Below are positions 29,607-37,648 of a stretch of 64,000 nucleotides of DNA, piece by piece. A program made the translations under genes and the position numbers. Below the pieces are notes generated by a model. The model did not search any database, had not been told where the DNA came from, and saw only the letters and a list, made by a program, of their open reading frames with translations. Every line of letters begins with the position of its first letter. The stretch's first letter is position 1. The stretch comes from Streptomyces xanthophaeus (GTDB lineage: Bacteria; Actinomycetota; Actinomycetes; Streptomycetales; Streptomycetaceae): assembly GCF_000725805.1 (NCBI RefSeq), contig NZ_JOFT01000035.1:1-64000 (forward strand). Direction: 5' to 3'.

Positions 29607-30734
29607 TCAGCCCTGCAGCAGGACCAGATCGTCACGGTGGACGACCTCCCGCTCGTACGCGGGTCCGAGTTCCCGCGCGAGCTCGCGAGTGGACCGGCCG
29701 AGGAGCTGCGGGAGCTCCTTGGCGTCGAAGTTGACCAGCCCCCGGGCGACCGCCCGGCCGGAGGTGTCGCGCAGCTCCACCGGGTCCCCCGCGGTGAACT
29801 CCCCGCCGACCGCGGCGATGCCCGCCGGGAGCAGTGAGCTGCCCCGCTCGGTGACCGCGCGCACGGCGCCGTCGTCCAGGACGAGGTGGCCCTGCGGGGT
29901 GGAGGCGTGCTGGAGCCAGAGCAGCCGGTCGGCGGAGCGGCGGCCCGTGGAGTGGAAGTGGGTGCCGGTGGCCCGCCCGGCGAGGGCGTCCGCGGCCTGG
30001 CTCGCCGAGGTGAGGACCACGGGGATGCCGGCCGCCGCCGCGATCCGCGCCGCCTCGACCTTGGTGACCATGCCGCCGGTGCCCACGCCCGCCTTGCCCG
30101 CGCTGCCGATGGAGACGTGGTCGATGTCCTCGGGGCCGCGGACCTCGTCGATGCGGGTGGTGCCGGGCTGCGCGGGGTCCCCGTCGTAGAGGCCGTCGAC
30201 GTCCGAGAGGAGTACGAGCAGGTCCGCGCGGACGAGGTGGGCGACCAGGGCTGCGAGCCGGTCGTTGTCGCCGAAGCGGATCTCGTCGGTGGCGACCGTG
30301 TCGTTCTCGTTGACGACGGGCAGGGCGCCCATGGCCAGCAGCTGGTCCAGGGTCCGGTAGGCGTTGCGGTAGTGGGCGCGCCGGCTGGTGTCGTCGGTGG
30401 TGAGCAGGACCTGGCCGACGCGGACGCCGTAGCGGGCGAAGGAGGCCGTGTAGCGGGCGACGAGCAGTCCCTGGCCGACGCTGGCGGCCGCCTGCTGGCG
30501 GGCCAGGTCCTTGGGGCGGCGGCGCAGGCCGAGCGGGGAGAGTCCGGCGGCGATGGCTCCGCTGGAGACGAGGACGATCTCCTTCTCCCCGCCGCTGCGG
30601 GCCTTGGCGAGGACGTCGACCAGCGCGTCCACCCGGTCGGCGTCGAGCCCGCCGGCCGCTGTGGTCAGGGAGGAGGAGCCGACCTTGACCACGATCCTGC
30701 GGGCGTTCACGACACCTTGCCTAGCCGCTGACAC
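29607..30734 (-). CDS. proB: Glutamate 5-kinase with PUA domain
   Basis: The 375-residue enzyme phosphorylates glutamate to start proline synthesis. The amino-acid kinase domain shows VVKVGSSSLT, the VLVSSGAIAAG loop, NENDTVATDEI and the GTGGMVTKVEAARIA region. Residues from about 280 form a C-terminal PUA domain (GAVRAVTERGSSLLPAGI). The kinase is usually feedback-inhibited by proline. GTG at 30734 is used; a second GTG at 30710 is in frame. obgE, normally next to proB, is 8.6 kb away because the glycopolymer genes lie between. Confidence 0.95.
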   Translation of the reverse strand: MSAARQGVVNARRIVVKVGSSSLTTAAGGLDADRVDALVDVLAKARSGGEKEIVLVSSGAIAAGLSPLGLRRRPKDLARQQAAASVGQGLLVARYTASFARYGVRVGQVLLTTDDTSRRAHYRNAYRTLDQLLAMGALPVVNENDTVATDEIRFGDNDRLAALVAHLVRADLLVLLSDVDGLYDGDPAQPGTTRIDEVRGPEDIDHVSIGSAGKAGVGTGGMVTKVEAARIAAAAGIPVVLTSASQAADALAGRATGTHFHSTGRRSADRLLWLQHASTPQGHLVLDDGAVRAVTERGSSLLPAGIAAVGGEFTAGDPVELRDTSGRAVARGLVNFDAKELPQLLGRSTRELARELGPAYEREVVHRDDLVLLQG

Positions 30735-30810
30735 GTCTGTCCCCTTGCCCCTTGCCGAAATGCCTGCCGTCTCAATCTACGGGGTGGGCGCGAGGGGCTG
30801 CTCGGGGGTT

Positions 30811-31242
30811 TCAGACCCTGGACGAGGACCCGGTCTCCGCCTGCCGGGCCTCCTCGGCCCGGGCCGCGCCCGGGACGAGGATCTTGCGCGAGAGCAGGAA
30901 GGTGAACGGGATGGCCACGACCGCCGCCACCAGCGGGGCGATCCGGGTGTCCATCCCGGCCCAGGTCACCAGGGCGTACAGGCCCACCGACTGGATCACG
31001 TAGTTCGTGACGTTCGTCAGGGGGAAGAGGAGGAACTTCTTCCAGGTCGGCCGGGTCCGGTAGGTGAAGTAGGTGTTCATGAAGAACGACCCGGTCATCG
31101 ACAGCACGAAGGCCAGGGTGTACGCGGCGAAGTACGGCATCCACGGGTGCAGGAGCAGGTAGATGCCGAAGAACGTGGCGGTGTTCACCCCGCCCACCAG
31201 GGCGAAGCGGAGGACCTGGCCGAGCTGCTCCCTGCGGCTCAT
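30811..31242 (-). CDS. GtrA-family membrane protein
   Basis: The 143-residue protein has four predicted membrane helices (FALVGGVNTATFFGIYLLL; AYTLAFVLSMTGSFFMNTYF; FPLTNVTNYVIQSVGLYALV; APLVAAVVAIPFTFLLSRKI) and matches GtrA, which is thought to flip polyprenyl-phosphate-linked sugars. Its ATG shares the A of the TGA stop of the glycosyltransferase upstream (TGATG), so the two are translationally coupled and probably work as one module. Confidence 0.88.
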   Translation of the reverse strand: MSRREQLGQVLRFALVGGVNTATFFGIYLLLHPWMPYFAAYTLAFVLSMTGSFFMNTYFTYRTRPTWKKFLLFPLTNVTNYVIQSVGLYALVTWAGMDTRIAPLVAAVVAIPFTFLLSRKILVPGAARAEEARQAETGSSSRV

Positions 31243-32228
31243 CAGGCGGTCCGGTCCGAGCTGCGTTCCCGGGCGCGGTCCGGGAGGTCCCGCGGGAGCG
31301 GGTCGGCTCCGTGGGCCTCCTTCACGAGGAAGTGCGGGCGGCGCTTGCTCTCGTAGTAGATGCGGCCGATGTACTCGCCGATGAGGCCCAGCATGACCAT
31401 CTGGACCCCGCCGATGCCGACGATCATCGCGACGAGGGTGACGTAGCCGGGTGAGTCGACCCCGTAGGTCATGGCCATGACCGTGATCCACAGGGCGTAC
31501 AGGCCGGTCAGGGCGACCAGCGACGTGCCGAGCCAGATCCCGAGGCGCAGCGGCCGGTTGTTGAAGGAGATCAGGCCGTCCATGGCGTAGTTCAGCAGCG
31601 CCCCGAACTTCCACTTCGTCTCGCCGGCCTCGCGCTGCGCGTTGCGGTAGTCGAAGTGGACGGTGTCGAAGCCGATCCAGGAGAACAGGCCCTTGGAGAA
31701 CCGGTTGTACTCGGGCAGCGAGAGCAGGGCGTCCACGGCGGGCCGCGAGAGCATGCGGAAGTCGCCGACCCCGTCGGTGAGTTCCACGTCGACCCAGCGG
31801 TTGACCCCCCGGTAGTAGAGGCGGCTGAGGACGGAGCGGACCTTCTTGTCCCCCTCGCGCGTGCGGCGGGCGATGATCTGGTCGTGGCCCTGCTCGTAGT
31901 AGTCGAGCATGGTGGCGATGAGCTCCGGGGGGTGCTGGAGGTCCGCGTCCATGATCACCACGGCGTCGCCGGTGGATTCGCGAAGGCCGGCGAGCATCCC
32001 GGCCTCCTTGCCGAAGTTCCGGCTGAACGAGACGTACCGGGTGCGCCCGCCGTGCTCGGCAGCGATCTTGCGAAGCTTTCCGAGCGTTGAATCACAGCTT
32101 CCGTCGTCGACGTAACAGACCTCGTAGTCGACGGGGAGGGCATCCAGGACCTTGCGGATCGCCACGTCGAAGCTGTCGACGACGGCCTCTTCGTTGTAGC
32201 AAGGGACAACTACAGACAGCTTCGTCAT
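31242..32228 (-). CDS. Polyprenyl-phosphate glycosyltransferase (GT2, DPM/GtrB type)
   Basis: The 328-residue enzyme has a cytosolic GT-A domain (SVVVPCYNEEAVVDSF; the metal-binding DADLQHPP; VGDFRMLSRPAV) and two C-terminal membrane helices (about residues 230-300). This architecture transfers a sugar from a nucleotide donor to polyprenyl phosphate. With the coupled GtrA it forms a lipid-linked sugar supply route for an envelope polymer. I chose the ATG at 32228, which has AGGAAG 5-6 nt upstream; a second ATG at 32234 lacks that. Confidence 0.92.
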   Translation of the reverse strand: MTKLSVVVPCYNEEAVVDSFDVAIRKVLDALPVDYEVCYVDDGSCDSTLGKLRKIAAEHGGRTRYVSFSRNFGKEAGMLAGLRESTGDAVVIMDADLQHPPELIATMLDYYEQGHDQIIARRTREGDKKVRSVLSRLYYRGVNRWVDVELTDGVGDFRMLSRPAVDALLSLPEYNRFSKGLFSWIGFDTVHFDYRNAQREAGETKWKFGALLNYAMDGLISFNNRPLRLGIWLGTSLVALTGLYALWITVMAMTYGVDSPGYVTLVAMIVGIGGVQMVMLGLIGEYIGRIYYESKRRPHFLVKEAHGADPLPRDLPDRARERSSDRTA

Positions 32229-32386
32229 GAACACTTCCTGCTGGGTCCGATCGGGTGATTGTCAGCCACCGGACCCGTCCCTCACCTCTTCCTTAGAAGT
32301 ATGCAAGAAGAAGATCGGGCGTCGGTCGGCCTGCCTGAGCCGCGGGCGGCACACGGTAGCTTGGACGAGATAAGCGGAACGAGCTG

Positions 32387-32405
32387 AACGAAACGCAACG
32401 AAACG
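32387..32405 (+). repeat. Two AACGAAACG repeats before the fusion gene
   Basis: AACGAAACG occurs at 32387-32395 and 32397-32405, spaced by exactly 10 bp, just upstream of the start codon at 32417. It might be a transcript leader element or a regulator site. Confidence 0.5.
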
Positions 32406-32416
32406 AAGGGATCGAG

Positions 32417-35302
32417 GTGCACGTGCCCGACGTCTCCGTGGTCGTCATCGTCTACAACGACGCAGAGCGTCTGTCGACAGCAGTCCAGTCGGTTTTGGAC
32501 CAGACCCTGCACGGGGTCGAGGTCGTGATCGTCGACGACTGCAGCAAGGACCGCTCGTACGCGGTCGCCCAGGAACTGGAAGCCGCGCACCCCGGGAGAG
32601 TGCGCGCGTTCCAGCTGCCGGAGAACAGTGGCGGCTGCGGTGCGCCGCGCAACCACGGCATCCAGCAGGCCACCGGCACGTACGTGATGTTCCTGGACAG
32701 CGACGACGTGCTCGAGCGCAACGCCTGCCGGAACATGCTGGCCGCAGCCGAGCGGACCGGGTCCGACCTGGTCTCGGGCATGTGCGTCCGCGTGCACCTC
32801 GGCAACCGGTGGGACAAGACCACCGAGTGGTACCCGTGGATCTACTCCCGCACGCGCACCCTGGAGTCGATCACCGAGTTCCCCGACCTGCTGGTCTACG
32901 ACACCCTCTCCACGAACAAGTGCTACCGGCGCGCGTTCTTGCTGGAGCAGGGCCTGGAGTTCCCGGTCGGCATCCACTACGAGGACCTGCTGTTCTCGGC
33001 GCAGGCCTACGTGGCCGCCCGCCGCATCACGCTGATCCCGAACCACGTCTACTTCTGGAGGGTGGCCGAGAAGGCCGCGGCGAAGTCCATCAGCAACCGG
33101 CGCCACGAGATCGCGAACTTCGTCCACCGGATGGAGATCCACCGGCGCGTCGACGAGCTGCTGGCCGCCAAGGGCCACACGGACATCAAGTCCGCGAAGG
33201 ACGCCAAGTTCCTCAAGCACGACCTGGTGCTGCACCTGCGTGACCTGCCGCTTCTCGGTGACGCGTACCGCCAGGAGTTCGCCCGCCTCGCCAACGGCTA
33301 CCTCGCGGGCATCGACCCGGCGGCCTACGGGAACGTCACCCACCTCCAGGCGATCTGCGCCTACCTGCTCGGCAAGGAGGACTGGGACAACCTGCTCCCC
33401 GCCGCCGACGCCATGACCAACAAGGGCCGGCTCTCCTCCCCGCTCGCCGAGCGCGACGGCCGGATCTACTGGTGCGGCCGGCACATCGACGACGCGGACG
33501 AAGCCGCCCGCACCGAGGCCCGCCGGATACTGGACGTCACCGAGCAGGGCTTCCACACCGCCCCGCTCACCTCCCTGCAGCTGGGCAACCGCCTGACCTC
33601 CTACGAGGACGACGGGCGAGGCACCGTCACGCTCTCCGGCGCCGTGGTGAACCCGCTGGGCCGGATCGGGGCCGACGCGGAGCTGAAGGCCTCGCTCGAA
33701 TTCCGGGCCCGCCGCCAGATCGGCGTGCGCTCCTTCAGCTTCCCGGTGTCAACCGTGCGCCACGCCGGTGACACGATCGAGTGGACCGGCACGGCCGACG
33801 TCGGCAGCACCGTCCGCCCCCTCGGCATCATCGACGCCGTCTGGGACGTCCGGCTGAAGCTGACCGCCGGGAACGAGAAGATCACCACGCGCGTCTCCGT
33901 CGGCGGCGTCGACCTGGAGTCGGCGGCCCGTCTGCGCGTACGGCCGAGGCTGACCCGGCTGGTCTCCGACCGCTTCGAGCCGGAGGTCACCAAGAAGGGC
34001 AACCTCTCCTACGTCCTGACCGCCGAGGGCGCCGCCGCCGTCCGCACCCAGAACCTGATCAACAACGCCATACACGGCAAGACGGCGAACGTGGTCAAGC
34101 GCGGCCTGCGCAAGGCCCTGCGGGTCCGCCGGAGCATGGGCTCCGGCGAGCAGAAGGTGAAGCTCTACCACGAGGTCTTCTCGAAGCTGCCCATCAAGAA
34201 GGGCACGGTCGTCTTCGAGAGCCACATGGGCAAGCAGTACAGCGACAGCCCGAAGGCGATCTACGAGGAGATGGTGCGCCAGGGCGTGCCCTTCGAGGCG
34301 ATCTGGTCGTACGCGGGCAAGCCCACGGGCTTCCCCAAGGACGCCACCCTGGTGCGGCGCTGGAGCTGGCCCTACCTGCGGGCACTGGCCCAGGCCGAGT
34401 ACTGGGTCGACAACCAGGGCTTCCCGCTGGCCCTCGCCAAGCGCCCGGGGACCACGTACATCCAGACCTGGCACGGCTCCGCGCTCAAGCGGATGGGCTT
34501 CCACGAACCCCGCACCAAGGCGCAGGGCCGCGCGGGCCAGAACCGCTTCCAGGCGGCCGTCGACCGCTTCGACCACTTCCTGATCCGCTCCGAGCACGAC
34601 ACCCGCACCCTCGCCAAGGGCTTCCGGCTCCGCGACGAGGTCCTGCTGCGCACGGGCTACCCGCGCAACGACGCCCTGGTCGAGGCGCAGCGGGCCGAGG
34701 CGCAGAGCGGCGAGCGGGTCCGCGGGCCCCTGGCGGCGGAGCTCGGCATCGACCCGGACAAGAAGGTGCTGCTGTACGCGCCGACCTTCCGGGCGGGTGC
34801 GGACGGCGCGGTGGAGGGCTTCGAGTTCCCCTTCGACGTGGAGGAGTTCGCCGACCGGCTCGGTGACCGCTTCACGCTGCTGGTGCGGACCCACTACCTC
34901 AACAGCATCTCGCTGCCGCCGTCGGTGGCCGGCCGTGTCATCGACGTGTCCCGGCACCACGACATCACCCCGCTGCTGGCCCTCGCCGACGGGCTCGTCA
35001 CGGACTACTCCTCGGTGATGTTCGACTACGCGGTCCTGGACCGGCCGATGGTGTTCTTCGCGTACGACTACGAGAAGTACGCCAACGACATCCGCGGCAC
35101 GTACTTCGACCTGAAGGAGAAGGCCCCCGGCCCGGTCGTGGCCACCGCGGACGAACTCCTGCAGGCCCTGGCCGCCTTCGAGGAGGCGGACGCCAAGTAC
35201 GCCGAGGCGCGCCAGCGGTTCCTCACCGAGTTCGGCGAGTACGACCGCGGGGACGCGGCCCGTCAGATCGTCGAGAAGTTCTTCACCAGGAGCGGCAAGT
35301 GA
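32417..35302 (+). CDS. GT2 glycosyltransferase - CDP-glycerol glycerophosphotransferase fusion
   Basis: The 961-residue protein joins two enzymes. Residues 1-about 300 are a GT2 transferase (VSVVVIVYNDAERL; FLDSDDVL) with an accessory helical region. A beta-rich linker follows to about 560. The C-terminal part from about 590 is a TagB/TagF-like domain with TWHGSALKRMG, GYPRND, YAPTFRAG and TDYSSVMFDYA. Such proteins build poly(glycerol-phosphate)-like or related teichoic chains at the membrane surface. The GTG at 32417 or 32423 starts the protein; the latter has the better GAGG spacing. Its stop overlaps the next GTG (GTGA). Confidence 0.9.
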   Translation: MHVPDVSVVVIVYNDAERLSTAVQSVLDQTLHGVEVVIVDDCSKDRSYAVAQELEAAHPGRVRAFQLPENSGGCGAPRNHGIQQATGTYVMFLDSDDVLERNACRNMLAAAERTGSDLVSGMCVRVHLGNRWDKTTEWYPWIYSRTRTLESITEFPDLLVYDTLSTNKCYRRAFLLEQGLEFPVGIHYEDLLFSAQAYVAARRITLIPNHVYFWRVAEKAAAKSISNRRHEIANFVHRMEIHRRVDELLAAKGHTDIKSAKDAKFLKHDLVLHLRDLPLLGDAYRQEFARLANGYLAGIDPAAYGNVTHLQAICAYLLGKEDWDNLLPAADAMTNKGRLSSPLAERDGRIYWCGRHIDDADEAARTEARRILDVTEQGFHTAPLTSLQLGNRLTSYEDDGRGTVTLSGAVVNPLGRIGADAELKASLEFRARRQIGVRSFSFPVSTVRHAGDTIEWTGTADVGSTVRPLGIIDAVWDVRLKLTAGNEKITTRVSVGGVDLESAARLRVRPRLTRLVSDRFEPEVTKKGNLSYVLTAEGAAAVRTQNLINNAIHGKTANVVKRGLRKALRVRRSMGSGEQKVKLYHEVFSKLPIKKGTVVFESHMGKQYSDSPKAIYEEMVRQGVPFEAIWSYAGKPTGFPKDATLVRRWSWPYLRALAQAEYWVDNQGFPLALAKRPGTTYIQTWHGSALKRMGFHEPRTKAQGRAGQNRFQAAVDRFDHFLIRSEHDTRTLAKGFRLRDEVLLRTGYPRNDALVEAQRAEAQSGERVRGPLAAELGIDPDKKVLLYAPTFRAGADGAVEGFEFPFDVEEFADRLGDRFTLLVRTHYLNSISLPPSVAGRVIDVSRHHDITPLLALADGLVTDYSSVMFDYAVLDRPMVFFAYDYEKYANDIRGTYFDLKEKAPGPVVATADELLQALAAFEEADAKYAEARQRFLTEFGEYDRGDAARQIVEKFFTRSGK

Positions 35303-36471
35303 GCCAGCAGACCGCCGCCCCCGGCGGCCGTGACGTCTTCCTCGTCTGCAACAGCGTCGACGAGCTCGGCGGCGTGACCACCTGGTCGCACCAGATGGCC
35401 CGGCTGTTCACCGACCGCGGGCACCGGGTGCACATCGTCGGCATCGCCCCGGTGGCCGAGGAGATCCGCCAGAAGCTGCCGGCGGACCTCCCGTACGCCC
35501 TGACCACGCTGTACGACGCGCATCCCCCGGGTGCGCGCCGCCTGCGCGGGATCAAGGGCCGGCTGAACGCGCCGGAGCGGCGCCGGCAGGCGGCCCGCCG
35601 GGCGAAGATGCGGGCCAAGGCGGAACAGCTGAGCGAGCTCTTCCGCGCGGCCCGCCCCGGCAGTGTCGTGATCGTCACCCAGGTCTGGGCGATGGAGTGG
35701 GTCGCGCTCGCCGACACCAAGGGGCTCACCGTCATCGGCATGAGCCACGAGTCCTTCGAGGCCAGCCAGAAGTCCACCCGCGGCGAGCGGGTCCGCCGGT
35801 TCTATCCGGAGGTGGACCGGCTGCTGGTGCTGACCGCCGAGGACGCGGACCTGTGGATCCGGGCGGGCATGGAAAACGTCGGGAGCATGCCGAACCCGCT
35901 GCCCTTCATGCCGCCGACCCCTGCTCCGCGGACCGCGAAGGTCGTGGCCAGCGTGGGCCGCCTCGCCTTCGAGAAGGGCGTGGACCTGCTGCTCGACGCG
36001 TGGGCGGACGCGGCCCCGCAGCACCCGGACTGGGTCCTGCGGATCTACGGAGCCGGGGTGGAGGAAACGGCTCTGCGGGCGCACTGCACCTCGCTGGGCC
36101 TGGACGACTCCGTGGAGTGGATGGGCAGCACCGACGACGTCCTGGGCGCCCTGCGCGGGGCCTCGGTCTTCGCTCAGGCCTCCCGGGCCGAGGGCTTCCC
36201 CATCACGCTGCTGGAGGCGATGGCCGCGGGCGTGCCCGCAGCCGCCTTCGACTGCGCGCCCGGCGTACGGGAGATCGTCCGGCACGGCGAGGACGGACTG
36301 CTGGCCCGCCTGGGCAACACGATGGAGCTGGCCGGCCACCTGCGGGTGCTGATGGCCGACGCCGAGCTGCGCGACCGGCTCGGGGACGCGGCCTTCGAGT
36401 CGGTGAAGCGGTTCTCCAGCACCGAGATCACCGACCGCTGGGAAGCCCTCTTCGCCTTCCTGGAGCGCTGA
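35299..36471 (+). CDS. GT4-family glycosyltransferase
   Basis: The 390-residue protein has a GT-B fold. The N-terminal domain starts with VFLVCNSVDELGGVTTWSHQ, and the C-terminal domain carries VGRLAFEKGVDLLLDAW and the donor-binding SRAEGFPITLLEAMAAGVPA. It uses an activated sugar donor and is coupled by a 4-bp overlap to the GT2/CDP-glycerol fusion, so it probably decorates or extends the same polymer. The acceptor cannot be named. Confidence 0.9.
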   Translation: MSQQTAAPGGRDVFLVCNSVDELGGVTTWSHQMARLFTDRGHRVHIVGIAPVAEEIRQKLPADLPYALTTLYDAHPPGARRLRGIKGRLNAPERRRQAARRAKMRAKAEQLSELFRAARPGSVVIVTQVWAMEWVALADTKGLTVIGMSHESFEASQKSTRGERVRRFYPEVDRLLVLTAEDADLWIRAGMENVGSMPNPLPFMPPTPAPRTAKVVASVGRLAFEKGVDLLLDAWADAAPQHPDWVLRIYGAGVEETALRAHCTSLGLDDSVEWMGSTDDVLGALRGASVFAQASRAEGFPITLLEAMAAGVPAAAFDCAPGVREIVRHGEDGLLARLGNTMELAGHLRVLMADAELRDRLGDAAFESVKRFSSTEITDRWEALFAFLER

Positions 36472-36478
36472 GCACCGC

Positions 36479-36548
36479 CCGTCCCACGCAGACGAAGCCG
36501 CCCGCCCCGGAACTGTCCGGGGCGGGCGGCTTCGTCTGCGTGGGACGG
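36479..36548. terminator. Perfect 33-bp stem between convergent genes
   Basis: A perfect inverted repeat (36479-36511 with 36516-36548) leaves only the loop ACTG. It lies between the GT4 stop and the galE stop. It is far longer than needed and will terminate on both strands. Confidence 0.9.
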
Positions 36549-36558
36549 CAGGCGGCCC

Positions 36559-37572
36559 CTAGCGGTGGAGCTCGTCGTGGGCGGCGACGTCGGCCGTGCG
36601 GCGGTTGGCCTCCCAGCCGGCCCATGCGGAGGTGACCATCTCGCGGACGTCGTGGCGGGCCTTCCAGCCCAGCTCGCTCGCGATCCTGTCCGCCGAGGCC
36701 ACGACCTTCGCCGGGTCGCCGGGACGCCGCGGGGTGATCACGGGGGCGTAGGAGTGACCGGTGTTCGTGTTGAGCAGGTCGACCATCTCGCGGACGGAAA
36801 CCCCCTCGCCGCGGCCGATGTTGACGGTGAGGTCCTTGTACTCCCCGGCCGCCGCCCATTCCGCCAGCTTGCGCGCCGCCGCCACGTGGGCCTCTGCGAG
36901 GTCCTCGACGTGGATGTAGTCGCGGATGCAGGTGCCGTCCGGGGTCGGGTAGTCGTCGCCGAAGATCTTGGCGCCCTGGCCCGCGTCGTACCGCTCGAAG
37001 ACCATCGGCACCAGGTTGAAGACCCCGGTGTCGGCGAGTTCGGGGGTCGCGGCGCCCGCCACGTTGAAGTACCGCAGGCAGGCCGTGGCGATCCCGTGCG
37101 CCTTGCCCGCAGACCGGATCAGCCACTCGCCGGCCAGCTTGGTCTCACCGTACGGGCTCAGCGGCGCGCACGGGGTGTCCTCGGTGACCAGGTCCACGTC
37201 CGGCATGCCGTAGACGGAGGCCGAGGAGGAGAACAGCACGTTGCGCACGCCCGCGGCGGCCACGGCCTGGAGCAGGACCGTCAGGCCCTGCACGTTCTCC
37301 TGGTAGTAGTACAGCGGCCGCTCGACGGACTCGCCGACCTGCTTCTTGCCCGCGAGGTGCACCACACCGGTGATCTTGTGGCGGAGGATGACCTCGTCCA
37401 GGACCAGCCGGTCCAGGACGGACCCGACCACCAGCGGTACGCCCTCCGGAATGCGGTCGGCGTTGCCCGTGGACAGGTCGTCGAGGACGACGACCTTCTC
37501 CCCCGCGAGCTGCATCGCGCGGACGACGTGCGCACCGATGTATCCGGCGCCACCGGTGATCAGAAAGGTCAT
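36559..37572 (-). CDS. galE: UDP-glucose 4-epimerase
   Basis: The 337-residue short-chain dehydrogenase/reductase interconverts UDP-glucose and UDP-galactose. It carries the NAD-binding GGAGYIGAH near the N-terminus, the SSSASVYG strand, the catalytic Tyr-Lys pair in SPYGETKLAGE, and the C-terminal RRPGDPAKVVAS motif. The ATG at 37572 has GGGAG 6 nt upstream. It supplies UDP-galactose, plausibly for the neighbouring transferases. Confidence 0.93.
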   Translation of the reverse strand: MTFLITGGAGYIGAHVVRAMQLAGEKVVVLDDLSTGNADRIPEGVPLVVGSVLDRLVLDEVILRHKITGVVHLAGKKQVGESVERPLYYYQENVQGLTVLLQAVAAAGVRNVLFSSSASVYGMPDVDLVTEDTPCAPLSPYGETKLAGEWLIRSAGKAHGIATACLRYFNVAGAATPELADTGVFNLVPMVFERYDAGQGAKIFGDDYPTPDGTCIRDYIHVEDLAEAHVAAARKLAEWAAAGEYKDLTVNIGRGEGVSVREMVDLLNTNTGHSYAPVITPRRPGDPAKVVASADRIASELGWKARHDVREMVTSAWAGWEANRRTADVAAHDELHR

Positions 37573-37589
37573 GTGAATCTCCCTGGGTC

Positions 37590-37610
37590 CCCCCGGAGGG
37601 AATCCGGGGG
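37590..37610 (-). terminator. Hairpin between GT2 and galE
   Basis: CCCCCGGA (37590-37597) pairs with TCCGGGGG (37603-37610) around GGGAA. It lies upstream of galE and downstream of the GT2 gene on the minus strand, and is probably a terminator or attenuator. Confidence 0.55.
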
Positions 37611-37648
37611 CCTGTCCGAGTTCTTCTGCGTTCTTCCGTATGGAGTGC

